In this document: positions 32,914 to 41,083 of the stretch, piece after piece
Layout of the letters: every line of letters starts with the position of its first letter
Position numbering within the stretch: position 1 is the first letter of the stretch
Virus record (IMG/VR): IMGVR_UViG_3300037140_000174
Span: 29,070-93,069 of that record
Source of the DNA: a virus
Strand: one strand, 5' to 3'
Length of the DNA stretch: 64,000 nt
Program-made: the position numbers and the translations under genes
The notes under the pieces: generated by a model
Told to the model about the DNA's origin: nothing
What the model saw: only the letters and a program-made list of their open reading frames with translations
The model's database searches: none

Positions 32914-35332
32914 TCATCAGTGTTGAGTCCACCATGTAAGCACCGATCCCATATTGCTGTGAGATACAGATAGTGATTTTATCCTCATCATTACGGCCAC
33001 CAGCCACATGCAAACGGGCCAAGCCCAACTTGTGCTCTGCCTTCGTTTGCGTGTACGTGATCACGGTATCAGCATGGGCTATCTTACTGTACGCCTCAGC
33101 TACGTTGTCTGAACCCACTAGCTTTGATTTGGCTGCGCTGCGGTGGCTTTGGCTTACCACGGCTCCAGCTATGTTGCGGCTTACCAGTAGCCCCCTAATG
33201 CGTTTATAGGTGTCATCAATGGCTAGCCTGAAGTTAGCCGCATCAAGCTTCATCAAATCAGGATAATCAATGATTAGCAGGTCTGGGATAAACCGCTCAG
33301 TTTGCTCCAGGTTATCCAAGTATGCTTCGAGCTGGTTTACAGTGAGGCTGCCAGTGGGGAACTGTTTTATGTAGATGTTATCCAACCATCTAGTTCCAGC
33401 CTTATCTATCTTTTTGGCTAGCTTCGCTTTGATGTTTGGGTCATCAAAAGATAAAGTTGGTGTGACCCTTACATCTGCAAAGCCACTAATGCGATCAAGT
33501 TTATCCTTTTCGAAGTGAATTGTTTGAAAGCTTTCCTTACGCTTTGAGATGGCAAAGAACGCTTGTAAATACCTTTGAGCGCAACGCGCCTCTGACATCT
33601 CAAGCGTGATATGACAAACCCTGACCCTGTGGATCAGAGCCATTTTGGCTAGGTGGATGAGCGCCCAGGTATTGTGGACAACAAGGTTACCCGCGATGAA
33701 ATTGTGAGTTCTTTCAACTGAAAGGTCATATGTTCTGACTCTACCGGCTTTTTCTATTGAAACTACTTTATCATAGAAAATGCTACCAACTCGGTCATTG
33801 CAGGTATAATTGGTTCGCGCGCCTGACAAACCATGTTTTCTTATTAGTGTGTTTAACTTCCTCTGTTTGCCAAAAAACAATCCAATATCATCGTCAAACT
33901 TAACAATTTGACGCTTTCCTTTTATAGAAACAGTCCAACTGCAATATGGCTTTCCAGCCACAATTTGCCATCGTTCCCTTACCTTTGAGACGAGGCCGAA
34001 TCTGGTTAGAAGATGATCTACCTGACGTGCAAGCACTTTGCTTGTTGTTCCATATTCAAAACAAGCCCCGGTTTTTTTATCAAAGATGGAGCCGTCACAA
34101 GTGAATAGGGCTGATAGGAACTCAGCAATTAACTTCTTTTTTAGCCTAAAGATAAAGTCTGGGATTACTTTAGCGTTTGATTTTTTTCCAATTAATTCAT
34201 TCGTCTTTAGCAAATTGACGATGTTATTCTCTTTCCCGTGACTTGTGACCCAATATTCTCCAAACACTTTTTTACTTGGAGTAAGGGTGCAGCCCACAGT
34301 TTCTGCACAACGGATAAAATCTGCAACTACTTCATGATCATGTTTCGTGAATGTTGGGGTTGAGGCTTTTGTGAGCCCCCCATCCGCAATTAAATACCCA
34401 AGTAGTCTTAATTGCTCGCGAGGAAATTCCTCATTTCCAAAAAATGGTAGCTCAATTGGAGCTGCAATTGCCTCACCTACCCTAACCTCAGAAGTGAGCT
34501 TCCAACCTGATTTAGTTAGAAGTGGATGATTATCAGTTAGAGTTACTGTGCGCCCAGTTCTGGTTGTAACCTTGACTACGTTCTTAATCCCATTGAAGGC
34601 AAGTCTTGCAGGCTTTGCCTCAAAACGCATCGTATCTTCATTAAGAGAAGCAACGCTAACTCCTACCATATCAATATTCTGAATTGGCACATAACTGCCA
34701 TCAGCTAGGAGGACTTGCTCCCCTTCTGCAATACATTTCCCGGCTTTGGTGTTGGCGATGTAGAGCCACATCTCTTTACGAGTTGGGCCAAATCCTCGTT
34801 TGTCCAACTCAGGTATGCCTGTAGGTAGAGCAACTGTTGAATTGTCAAGGAATCCAAGCGCTCGCTTTTTATCACTGAGTCGAGTGCCTGGGTCAAATAT
34901 TCCCAGCGTTTGCTTATTCGCCTTAGATAAAAGACCCTCTGCTTCTTCAAGTGACTCTTCTGTGTCACGTTGGAGCGCCTTTGCTAGCTCTACTGCTATG
35001 CCACGAAGTGATTGACGCTTAACGAACGTCTCGAGCTGCGCCATCACATATTCGGAGTTTATCCCGACTTGGGCAGCATGAATGGATTGGATTATATCAG
35101 TGTAGAGCTCAGCCTCACGAACATTCTTAGACTCTAGCTTGTCACTGAGGATATCAGCTAGATGATCCTTTGGTGGCTTTTTGTACTTGTCGATGAAATC
35201 GTAGATACGTGCAACAATGGTTCTGTAAGGGCCACCAAATAGATCAGCCTCAACCACATTGCGAATAGTCAAACAACGCTCTTTATCAAAAGATAAGAGC
35301 GTGATAAGATTCTCCTGTAAGCTTCCTAGCAT
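32864..35332 (-). CDS. dnaB-like: Replicative DNA helicase (DnaB/gp41-like) containing an intein
   Basis: 822 residues before splicing and 467 after. The N-terminal 180 residues are the helical DnaB-like domain. Walker A is interrupted after ANTKAGK (199) by an intein and resumes with TWALIHLAKM, giving AGKTW after splicing. Downstream: VCHITLEMSEARCAQRYL, LLIIDYPDLMKL (Walker B), AGAVVSQSHRSAAKSK (arginine finger/sensor) and VAGGRNDEDKITI. It unwinds the fork and works with the primase. Start ATG directly follows the preceding stop. Confidence 0.92.
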   Translation of the reverse strand: MLGSLQENLITLLSFDKERCLTIRNVVEADLFGGPYRTIVARIYDFIDKYKKPPKDHLADILSDKLESKNVREAELYTDIIQSIHAAQVGINSEYVMAQLETFVKRQSLRGIAVELAKALQRDTEESLEEAEGLLSKANKQTLGIFDPGTRLSDKKRALGFLDNSTVALPTGIPELDKRGFGPTRKEMWLYIANTKAGKCIAEGEQVLLADGSYVPIQNIDMVGVSVASLNEDTMRFEAKPARLAFNGIKNVVKVTTRTGRTVTLTDNHPLLTKSGWKLTSEVRVGEAIAAPIELPFFGNEEFPREQLRLLGYLIADGGLTKASTPTFTKHDHEVVADFIRCAETVGCTLTPSKKVFGEYWVTSHGKENNIVNLLKTNELIGKKSNAKVIPDFIFRLKKKLIAEFLSALFTCDGSIFDKKTGACFEYGTTSKVLARQVDHLLTRFGLVSKVRERWQIVAGKPYCSWTVSIKGKRQIVKFDDDIGLFFGKQRKLNTLIRKHGLSGARTNYTCNDRVGSIFYDKVVSIEKAGRVRTYDLSVERTHNFIAGNLVVHNTWALIHLAKMALIHRVRVCHITLEMSEARCAQRYLQAFFAISKRKESFQTIHFEKDKLDRISGFADVRVTPTLSFDDPNIKAKLAKKIDKAGTRWLDNIYIKQFPTGSLTVNQLEAYLDNLEQTERFIPDLLIIDYPDLMKLDAANFRLAIDDTYKRIRGLLVSRNIAGAVVSQSHRSAAKSKLVGSDNVAEAYSKIAHADTVITYTQTKAEHKLGLARLHVAGGRNDEDKITICISQQYGIGAYMVDSTLMNGVYWENLPAGDEGDN
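33671..34735 (-). mobile_element. Intein with LAGLIDADG endonuclease in the helicase Walker A
   Basis: Residues 200-554 of the ORF. It starts with Cys (CIAEGEQVLLADGSYVP), has block B GRTVTLTDNHPLLT, two LAGLIDADG motifs (L-GYLIADGG and FLSALFTCDGS), block F VRTYDLSVERTHNFIAGN, and ends with His-Asn followed by Thr as the +1 residue. These are the expected splice residues. Insertion in the P-loop between Lys and Thr is a classic intein site, so splicing is needed for helicase activity. Confidence 0.95.
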
Positions 35333-35656
35333 TTAGGATTTGAGATTGTTAATTGAATTAAGGGCAGCTTGCATTTTTTTTTGCAGTTGCTGTTGGTTCG
35401 GACCGAATGTGTTTTGCGCCACGGTAGGGTTATTCCAATAGGGATTTTGTGCTCTGCTGATACCGCCTAATCCTTGGTTCGGGGCAGACTGCGTTTGGCC
35501 TTCACCCTCACTGGCTCGTCCCTGGAACCATTTCTTAAACTTCAGCCCTTCAGCATAACCAATCCTTTTACCGATCTGAAAATAGACATAAGCCACTGCG
35601 CAAAGAGCTGCCCCTTCCCCTACTGCCATGATCCCCAAATCAATAGCTTTGCTCAT
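35333..35656 (-). CDS. Small protein with N-terminal membrane helix
   Basis: 107 residues. MSKAIDLGIMAVGEGAALCA plus VAYVYFQIG is a hydrophobic helix, followed by a basic segment and a Gln/Asn/Pro-rich disordered tail (NPYWNNPTVAQ, QQQLQKKMQAALNSI). Coupled by ATGA to the upstream gene and contiguous with the helicase. Unknown function. Confidence 0.55.
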   Translation of the reverse strand: MSKAIDLGIMAVGEGAALCAVAYVYFQIGKRIGYAEGLKFKKWFQGRASEGEGQTQSAPNQGLGGISRAQNPYWNNPTVAQNTFGPNQQQLQKKMQAALNSINNLKS

Positions 35657-36123
35657 TTTCGCTCCATTGCTTTGACGATGAGGCCACTCAACCCGCTCTC
35701 ACGATAGGACGGGAAGTGACGGTCGAATACTTCCTCAATTCGGTGAAGGTTGGTAATCACAGTCCCCAGGCTAACAGGTACACGTTGAGCCTTCAGTTCG
35801 TCTATCACCAAGTTAATCAAGAACTTCATCATGGCCATCCGCATGATTTTATGCGTCTTGGTTACCTTCCAGTTAACCTCCATAAATTGTACGACTATGG
35901 GTGTGTTCTTATCCCACGCTTTACGCATTTGCCTTGGTAGGTGGCTGTAGGGAAGTTTGACATTGAGAGCTGCTGTTAGTGCATCATAGAGCAGGTCTGG
36001 TTCGTCAGAACCAGCTCCTGAGGATACCAAGAGCTGTTCTGCTGCGGTCTTCACTGTTGCCAGTTCGCTTTGACTGAGAACCGGCAACAGTGAAAGAACC
36101 TGACGAAGCTTCGTATCTACCAC
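35653..36123 (-). CDS. Hypothetical helical protein
   Basis: 156 residues when started at GTG 36123, which has AAGGA six bases upstream and overlaps the preceding TAG. A longer version would run 66 bases deeper into that gene. Helical throughout: LRQVLSLLPVLSQSELATVK, IMRMAMMKFLINLVIDELK, VITNLHRIEEVFDRHFPSY. First genes of the replication operon often encode loaders or regulators, but no motif supports this. Confidence 0.55.
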   Translation of the reverse strand: MVDTKLRQVLSLLPVLSQSELATVKTAAEQLLVSSGAGSDEPDLLYDALTAALNVKLPYSHLPRQMRKAWDKNTPIVVQFMEVNWKVTKTHKIMRMAMMKFLINLVIDELKAQRVPVSLGTVITNLHRIEEVFDRHFPSYRESGLSGLIVKAMERK

Positions 36124-36539
36124 TTCAGTTCCTTGACCACATAGAATTCCTTCACACGAAGCTTCAAATCTGAATAAGTTGGGATACACACAATGTCACT
36201 GACTTTGAATTCTACGAGCAGAAGCCTATCTTGTCCTCGTTTCCTTGGGTTCCCACGAACTGGGCTATTGCAAGAATCATCCCTGCACCATTTCTCAGTG
36301 GCTACACTCAAACCATTGCTACAATCAACCATAGGATTAGAATCCCACCTCGTGACATAAACCGTATCCCCAGGCTTGTAAGTGACAGTAGGATTATAAG
36401 GCCCTCTCCAATTCGCACTCACATACTTGTAAGCACGAACCACTTGATCAGGATGCTTCTTCATTAGGTTCTTGAAGTTCTTTCGAGTTACATAAAGAAC
36501 CTTCTTACTTCTAAGCTTCTTACTAACTTTCTTAACCAT
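36117..36539 (-). CDS. Conserved phage hypothetical protein
   Basis: 140 residues, very basic N-terminus (VKKVSKKLRSKKV). The pattern YKPGDTVYVTRWDSNP, DCSNGLSVATEKW, LLLVEFKVSDIVCIPTYSDLKLRVKEFYVVKEL recalls widespread phage proteins with a Cys-x-GL-H/S-VA motif and a C-terminal DIVCIP...KxR segment. Role unknown. It is the promoter-proximal gene of the replication cluster; ATG follows AAAGGAA. Confidence 0.6.
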   Translation of the reverse strand: MVKKVSKKLRSKKVLYVTRKNFKNLMKKHPDQVVRAYKYVSANWRGPYNPTVTYKPGDTVYVTRWDSNPMVDCSNGLSVATEKWCRDDSCNSPVRGNPRKRGQDRLLLVEFKVSDIVCIPTYSDLKLRVKEFYVVKELKW

Positions 36540-37049
36540 TTCTAGTTCCTTTCTTGGTTACATTCCATAGATGAACCCCCGCTAAGGCAGGCAGGCGTAA
36601 GTGTGGACGCGCCCGTTCCTACCTTAGCGTTACTCAATTCATAGAGAACTCGTCTTAAGACACTATAGTTCACTACAAACGATCAGTTCGCGTCTATAAC
36701 CAGAGTATCCAATTATGGCACTTCGTTCCCATACCGAAGCGTGGAAGGATCAGAACCACGGGCGTCTATGTTTACTTATGCCCATAGACAGGCGTAGCGC
36801 CTTATTTTTGCTCTGGTTTCCAGCCTTATCCCCTGATTAGGATACATGGCTGCGGTCGGGGGTTCCTCGTGCCCGGACGCTTCTTCACCAGGGATTCTGC
36901 TGGTCCAGAATGGATTTTGGGGGGTGCTGCGAGACTCAGTCGGCTTTTTAGCCGGGTAAGCTGGAATCTCTGGTTGACCTATCTGCTTTAATGGGGCATA
37001 TAAGGTCAGCTACATCCACATTCCAGCTTGGTAGCAGCATGTGGATCAG
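36540..37049. promoter_or_regulatory. Long structured non-coding region before the replication cluster
   Basis: About 510 bases without a plausible gene. Inverted repeats: CGCTAAGG (36580-36587) / CCTTAGCG (36622-36629); palindrome GTCTTAAGAC (36652-36661); GTCTATG / CATAGAC (36764-36789); AGGCG-TAG-CGCCT followed by TATTTTT just after it; CGGCT-TTTT-AGCCG (36941-36954); and an outer stem AAGCTGGAAT (36958-36967) / ATTCCAGCTT (37020-37029) enclosing TGACCT / AGGTCA. A rightward TTGACC...TATAAG pair (19-base spacer) is weak. It probably holds the promoter of the replication operon and perhaps a small RNA. Confidence 0.55.
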
Positions 37050-37083
37050 AACCCCTGGAGCACCATAACCCGCTCCAGGGGTT
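37050..37083. terminator. Strong hairpin after the NYW-family operon
   Basis: A perfect 12-bp stem AACCCCTGGAGC / GCTCCAGGGGTT with a 10-base loop, six bases beyond the stop of the 37.1-kb gene. A T-rich stretch (CACTTTTATA) follows only in the rightward sense, so it may serve either strand. Confidence 0.6.
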
Positions 37084-37088
37084 CACTT

Positions 37089-37430
37089 TTATACAGCTTG
37101 TTTTGCGTCTAAAGCAAGTCGTTGTTTTTGCCGTTCTGAATAAGCAAACGCATTCCAATAATTCAGAAACATAAAAGAGATTGGATAATTATGACAATAA
37201 TTTTCTTCTAACCCAAGGGCATACAAGTATCTGCCAGCATTGTCGTTTAGAATTTCACGTCTTGGTTCAAGTTTGGGGCCTTTAATGTATGGATGCCGTA
37301 CAATTCTTTTTTCCATTTCACGATGGTCTGTAAAAACCAAATAATAAAAGAATGGTTTTCCATTTAATTTCTTACAATGCTCAAGTAGTTCTTCTTTTGA
37401 CTTTACAGCCCCTTCAGGAAATTCAGGCAT
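37089..37430 (-). CDS. NYW-family small protein 1
   Basis: 113 residues from ATG at 37430, with GGAGG just upstream. N-terminal FPEGAVKSKEELLEHCKKL, a central KPFFYYLVF, and the C-terminal signature FMFLNYWNAFAYSERQKQR. Shares first and last segments with five more proteins in this window (37.4, 37.8, 38.0, 57.6 and 58.0 kb). Tandem, overlapping genes. Function unknown; no catalytic residue set is visible. Confidence 0.65.
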   Translation of the reverse strand: MPEFPEGAVKSKEELLEHCKKLNGKPFFYYLVFTDHREMEKRIVRHPYIKGPKLEPRREILNDNAGRYLYALGLEENYCHNYPISFMFLNYWNAFAYSERQKQRLALDAKQAV

Positions 37431-37746
37431 TTGCTCCCTCCTTGAGACGACAAGCGTGGGCGAACGCATCCCAATAATTCAGAAACATGAACGAGTTTGG
37501 AATATCGTATCCATGTATTGGTTCCTCTAATCCAATAGAGGATAAATAACGGCGAAAACCGTCTGCTAGGACACACTTGTTACTGATATGTTTTGATTCT
37601 TCTATCCATGGCTTGGATAATTTTCTTTTTATTATACTTAGGTCTGCTTCCAATAAATAGAATGTGAATGGTTTTCCATTCTGTTTGTCACAGAATTCAA
37701 GTAGTTCTTCTTTTGTTTTGATTGCGTCTCTAGGCCATTCACGCAT
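37423..37746 (-). CDS. NYW-family small protein 2
   Basis: 107 residues. WPRDAIKTKEELLEFC at the N-terminus, KPFTFYLLEADL in the middle and SFMFLNYWDAFAHACRLKEG at the end. Closest relative is protein 1 (GLEE and YDIPNSFMF/YPISFMF also match). ATG follows AGGAG. It overlaps protein 1 by eight bases. Confidence 0.65.
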   Translation of the reverse strand: MREWPRDAIKTKEELLEFCDKQNGKPFTFYLLEADLSIIKRKLSKPWIEESKHISNKCVLADGFRRYLSSIGLEEPIHGYDIPNSFMFLNYWDAFAHACRLKEGANA

Positions 37747-37751
37747 TTTGC

Positions 37752-38048
37752 TTACTCCTTTCTTTTAATTTGCAGAACATAAGCGAAAGCATCCCAATAA
37801 TTTGGGAACGCCAGAACTTGTTCATGCATCTGAGTAATCAAATGTGGAAAGTAACCACCCAAATTGTCATGCATTGGGGTTTTGTTTCCAAATCTTCTAA
37901 ACCATGGTGGGGTTACAATTGATTTTTTGATGTGCATATCTTCGTCAAATGCTGGGTGGAAAAGATAACAGACAAAACTATCTTTCCCTTCCCCATAAGC
38001 AAGTATCTCTTCCTTTGTTTTGAAAGCACCCCTGGGCCAGTCAGTCAT
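37752..38048 (-). CDS. NYW-family small protein 3
   Basis: 98 residues: DWPRGAFKTKEEILAYGEGK, FVCYLFHPAF, and the end LAFPNYWDAFAYVLQIKRKE. More divergent in the middle. Five bases separate it from protein 2; its ATG overlaps the end of protein 4. Confidence 0.62.
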   Translation of the reverse strand: MTDWPRGAFKTKEEILAYGEGKDSFVCYLFHPAFDEDMHIKKSIVTPPWFRRFGNKTPMHDNLGGYFPHLITQMHEQVLAFPNYWDAFAYVLQIKRKE

Positions 38049-38364
38049 CTGCGGCCTCCATTTGTCTTTGTTTACACTTCATGGAGTAGGCAAGAGCGTG
38101 CCAGTAATTAGCGAAGATAAAATTGTTTATCCACAAAGCATTCCCTTTTTGGAGGTTGCAAGTTTCAAGATGCCTTCCTCCAATAGAATCAACGAAAACG
38201 AAGACGTTTCTTTTAATGAAAGGAGAATATACCTTTACTTTAGATATCACCCCACCAGGGTCGCATTTGTCGTCATCTACCGTGTAGAATGTTTTGTGTT
38301 TTTTGCAGAGCAGAAGAAACTCTTCAACCGATTTAATTGCGCCTTTGGGATAGTATTTTGCCAT
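38041..38364 (-). CDS. NYW-family small protein 4
   Basis: 107 residues: YYPKGAIKSVEEFLLLCKKH, KTFYTVDDDK, and NFIFANYWHALAYSMKCKQR at the end. First gene of the tandem set; the region before it carries two strong hairpins. Same unknown family. Confidence 0.62.
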   Translation of the reverse strand: MAKYYPKGAIKSVEEFLLLCKKHKTFYTVDDDKCDPGGVISKVKVYSPFIKRNVFVFVDSIGGRHLETCNLQKGNALWINNFIFANYWHALAYSMKCKQRQMEAADD

Positions 38365-38385
38365 GGGGTTGTCTCCATAAAGGGA

Positions 38386-38469
38386 AGGGCCGGTTCAACC
38401 CAGGAGGAGGCCTTGGTCAAACCGGCCCTGAGCACACGGGCCGTTGTCGGGGGGACGGGGGAGCCCGTG
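38386..38469. terminator. Two stable hairpins between DUF4262 gene and NYW cluster
   Basis: AGGGCCGGTT (38386-38395) pairs with AACCGGCCCT (38420-38429), 24-base loop; CACGGGC (38435-38441) pairs with GCCCGTG (38463-38469). They lie just after the stop of the DUF4262 gene in its direction of transcription. No T-run follows, so they could attenuate or stabilise rather than terminate. Confidence 0.5.
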
Positions 38470-38476
38470 CGCTATC

Positions 38477-38950
38477 TCAGTGCAGTATTTTCACCTGTTT
38501 CAGAACCGGCACTACATAATTTTTGTTGCATTTTGCATCATCAGGGAAGTGCCCTTCCGGGTCAGGGAGTACCAACTGCTGCACCGTGTATTCGTCAGTG
38601 CCGAAATACTCACCAGCTTGAATAGTAAATCTGATTTTTGCTTCAGGTTGAGTATCCCAAGCCATAAGTGACATTGCACCGCCTAGGTTCACGCTGGAAC
38701 CATTGTCAAATGGTTTACCACGTTCAATCAGCATTTCTGAAAGTTTATTGAGAGCTTGACCCATCATATGTGGATTGAAATTGCCAATGATCAAAAGCTC
38801 AGGAAGCCCCTTGATGTGATTGCCTATGGTGTAGGAGAACCCTGTTTTTCGTGGCTCAGGGGTAACCCCTATGATTTGCCTGCCATGTATCGCTATGTTG
38901 CTGGCTATATGAAACTGGATCTCATCAATGGTTTTTCTAACCTTTTTCAC
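38477..38950 (-). CDS. DUF4262-family protein
   Basis: 157 residues. HGRQIIGVTPEPRKTGFSYT, IGNHIKGLPELLIIGNF, GEYFGTDEYTVQQLVLPDPE and GHFPDD match the DUF4262 pattern (hG...V......aFaYTiGl...hPEl...G and vlQ...pD..G.fPw). Found in many actinobacteria, proteobacteria and phages; biochemical function unknown to me. ATG follows AAGG. Confidence 0.75.
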   Translation of the reverse strand: MKKVRKTIDEIQFHIASNIAIHGRQIIGVTPEPRKTGFSYTIGNHIKGLPELLIIGNFNPHMMGQALNKLSEMLIERGKPFDNGSSVNLGGAMSLMAWDTQPEAKIRFTIQAGEYFGTDEYTVQQLVLPDPEGHFPDDAKCNKNYVVPVLKQVKILH

Positions 38951-38952
38951 CT

Positions 38953-39159
38953 TTAGCCCCTTCCTTTGAGTTGACCGTCTTGCAAGGTTTCACCGGCTTT
39001 CAACTGATCCCCGCAAGAGTTCCGGAACCTTGCCTTGTTGCGCCTACACGCTCGCCCGTTGACGGCCACGGATGCGGGGGCAATGCCAACCCTTGCGGTA
39101 ACAAAAACTAGCCTATTTAGCGCCCTAAGCGCAGCCTGCTGGCAAGCTTTTTGAGGCAT
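38953..39159 (-). CDS. Doubtful small basic ORF
   Basis: 68 residues, Arg/Ala/Cys-rich (CQQAALRALNRLVFVTARVG, RACRRNKARFRNSCGD). AGGGGG precedes the ATG by seven bases, and the stop is two bases before the DUF4262 gene. Composition is unlike its neighbours and no family is recognised, so it could be non-coding leader sequence. Confidence 0.3.
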   Translation of the reverse strand: MPQKACQQAALRALNRLVFVTARVGIAPASVAVNGRACRRNKARFRNSCGDQLKAGETLQDGQLKGRG

Positions 39160-39207
39160 GGGGTACCCCCTTTGCCCTAAATGGCCTAGGCTACTGTACA
39201 GGGCTTG

Positions 39208-39423
39208 CTAAGCCATGAGTTTGGTTCGCACCCTTTTGGGTGTAGGCGGTTCTGGTTCTATAACTTTGAGTGCGTGGGTTCTGCACATATTGATGAGTTT
39301 TGTGTGATCGACAAGGAGCCGACCAAGCACATCACGATCAACTTTAACTGTTCGTTTCAACCCATCAACAAGGTCATGGAGGGTTTCAAAGTCATCCTTA
39401 GTGGTGAGGAGGGTTACGGGCAT
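39208..39423 (-). CDS. Small hypothetical protein
   Basis: 71 residues. Helical N-terminus (DDFETLHDLVDGLKRTVKVD, VLGRLLVDHTKLINMCRTHA) and a Pro-rich basic end (EPEPPTPKRVRTKL). ATG lies directly after the stop of the preceding gene. No family recognised. Confidence 0.5.
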   Translation of the reverse strand: MPVTLLTTKDDFETLHDLVDGLKRTVKVDRDVLGRLLVDHTKLINMCRTHALKVIEPEPPTPKRVRTKLMA

Positions 39424-39615
39424 TTAATAGTCATCATGTTCGAACGCCTCCTGGCAAGCAGTTTTACATTCAGTGGCGGAACCATATGGCCCCATCAGTT
39501 CGCTAATTGGGCGCTCAAATGTATCTATGATCTGCCAGTAGTAACCAAGCATCACATCCCCATCAGGGTCCTTTGTTGACCCGTCAAAGTTATAGATCAT
39601 TGCTTCTTGTGGCAT
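39424..39615 (-). CDS. Small hypothetical protein
   Basis: 63 residues from ATG at 39615, which has GGGGAG five bases upstream; the longer ATG at 39654 lacks one. Contains MIYNFDGSTKDPDGDVMLGY then YWQIIDTFERPI and a C-terminal acidic end. Overlaps the previous gene by 26 bases. Unknown. Confidence 0.5.
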   Translation of the reverse strand: MPQEAMIYNFDGSTKDPDGDVMLGYYWQIIDTFERPISELMGPYGSATECKTACQEAFEHDDY

Positions 39616-39862
39616 TTTGACTCCCCATACTGACGGTTTCAAGGTAAGTGTCATGGACCCCGGCTACTGCGTAGATGAGTATGCTTTTGTGTGGGCCTTC
39701 AGTGACGAGCTGCTGGGCCATTGCCCGGGCCTGTGGTAGAGTTGGATACTCATACCGTTCATTCTGCATGTTTTTGCGTCGAATAACGGTGTAGTAGTCA
39801 GCATGGGATATTACCCATGCTCTCCAAGCAGCAGGGCTTTCATATTGAGCTTCACGTTCCAT
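39590..39862 (-). CDS. Small hypothetical protein
   Basis: 90 residues. DYYTVIRRKNMQNERYEYPT, LPQARAMAQQLVTEGPHKSI and LIYAV resemble short phage proteins with an alternating strand-helix-strand fold (RYE-(Y/F)xTxxxAxxxA...ILIYAV). Overlaps the methyltransferase by 11 bases. Unknown function. Confidence 0.5.
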   Translation of the reverse strand: MEREAQYESPAAWRAWVISHADYYTVIRRKNMQNERYEYPTLPQARAMAQQLVTEGPHKSILIYAVAGVHDTYLETVSMGSQNATRSNDL

Positions 39863-40472
39863 GGTCTTCTACCTCCGCGTCAATAACCCAATGTGAGGCT
39901 TGTCTTCCATCTCCGGTCATGCCGAACCATTGCTTGGCTGTGAGGGAATAACCTTTGAACAGCTCCCAAATGTCATCGTTGTGGGTCAGCTTCATGAAGC
40001 TGGTTCGGTTGATGGTAGGGTCAAACGGTTCGCAGGCCATTTTAGCAAAAAAGCGACCCCCCGGCTTTAGCCATTTGCGAGCTTTTTGGACAATGCCCCA
40101 TTGTTCTTTGAATGGTATCATCTGCAATGTGCAAACATCGATGACACAATCAATGGATGAGGGGTCAAGTTCGAGAGTGGTTATGTCAGCGACAATAAGT
40201 TCTAGATTAGGCGCAGGTTTGTTTTTGTAATGGTTTAAGAGACGTGAAATAGCTGCTGAGGAACCATCAACAGCGGTGACTGTAAATCCTCTCCCCACGA
40301 GGGGGATTGTTTGCGCTCCAGTTCCACACCCCAAATCAAGGAATGTTACGGATGAGGAAGGGACCGGGGTGGCCCCATAGTGCTGCATGACAAGGGACAT
40401 TATGAGTTCGTCTGGAAATGTGTGCCAAACGAACTCACGATGGATTTTATCCCATTCAGGATTGAACGGCAT
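39852..40472 (-). CDS. Class I SAM-dependent methyltransferase
   Basis: 206 residues. SAM-binding motif I FLDLGCGTGAQTIPL, motif II VTAVDGSS, then VADITTLEL and DVCTLQMIPF, KWLKPGGRFFAKM. Methyltransf_11/25-like small-molecule or macromolecule methyltransferase. There is no DPPY or PCQ motif, so base methylation of DNA is unlikely. Substrate unknown. Confidence 0.8.
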   Translation of the reverse strand: MPFNPEWDKIHREFVWHTFPDELIMSLVMQHYGATPVPSSSVTFLDLGCGTGAQTIPLVGRGFTVTAVDGSSAAISRLLNHYKNKPAPNLELIVADITTLELDPSSIDCVIDVCTLQMIPFKEQWGIVQKARKWLKPGGRFFAKMACEPFDPTINRTSFMKLTHNDDIWELFKGYSLTAKQWFGMTGDGRQASHWVIDAEVEDHGT

Positions 40473-40756
40473 TAGTTTATCTCAGATGGGTTAACTAATG
40501 TTTTGTTTTTGAAACCGCTGTTTGCGGCATCCTGAACTATTTCTGCAAAAGCCTGAACATTGTGTTCGAGTGAGACAAGATCAGGTGACTTAACCGCGAG
40601 GCTGACCCCAATCAGCCCGGCCAATGTGATGTCGACTGACAATGGGGAAAGCTCGTGTTCCATAGCGTACTTGCTAATGAGCTTCGTTAGGTCGAAGTCA
40701 ACTAGCTTTTTGACTTCGTTCATTGTGAGCACAGTTTTCTCAACATCGTCATCCAT
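40472..40756 (-). CDS. Small hypothetical protein
   Basis: 94 residues from ATG at 40756, preceded by GAGGG; ATG at 40771 is an alternative. Acidic start (MDDDVEKTVLTMNEVKKLVD) and a region ITLAGLIGVSLAVKSPDLVS that may be buried helix. It is the first gene after the terminator of the operon to the right. Confidence 0.5.
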   Translation of the reverse strand: MDDDVEKTVLTMNEVKKLVDFDLTKLISKYAMEHELSPLSVDITLAGLIGVSLAVKSPDLVSLEHNVQAFAEIVQDAANSGFKNKTLVNPSEIN

Positions 40757-40783
40757 GTTAATGACCCTCATTTGTGGAAGATG

Positions 40784-40814
40784 AAAAAGGGCCAGATCAT
40801 TACGACCTGGCCCT
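40784..40814 (-). terminator. Rho-independent terminator, end of the accessory operon
   Basis: In the leftward sense AGGGCCAG (loop GTCGTAATGAT) CTGGCCCT followed by TTTTTC. An 8-bp perfect stem with U-run, 18 bases after the stop of the 83-aa basic gene. Confidence 0.88.
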
Positions 40815-40831
40815 CTGTACTCTACGCTACC

Positions 40832-41083
40832 TTACCAGAAGTAGCGGTGTGGTTTTTTGTGAACGGGCCACGCCGCATTATCTGCTTCAACTTTCCCAAG
40901 GAAAACTGCTCGGGTTAGTTTGTCTGCTTTGCGACGATGTGGGCGTCTATGAAAAACAATATCCCACCAAGCAGGCCAATTATTCAACCAGCGGTATTCG
41001 TCACCAAGCTTTTTTGCTTTCCATCGATCAAAACGCCCACCCCTTGTGTTGCTTCGTGGACGTTTGCGTTTGTGGTTCGCCAT
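40832..41083 (-). CDS. Small basic protein
   Basis: 83 residues from ATG at 41083: ANHKRKRPRSNTRGGRFDRW, EYRWLNNWPAWWDIVFHRRP, HRRKADKL, PVHKKPHRYFW. Strongly basic and Trp/His-rich, as in small RNA- or DNA-binding phage proteins. Upstream in-frame ATGs (41098, 41194) are possible. No family assigned. Confidence 0.55.
   Translation of the reverse strand: MANHKRKRPRSNTRGGRFDRWKAKKLGDEYRWLNNWPAWWDIVFHRRPHRRKADKLTRAVFLGKVEADNAAWPVHKKPHRYFW

Noticed and set aside
36840-36960. Possible tRNA in the structured gap
   Set aside because: No cloverleaf with T-arm GTTC-type loop and matching acceptor could be built on either strand.
39205-39579. 124-codon rightward ORF
   Set aside because: Covers two leftward genes with coupled starts; no RBS.
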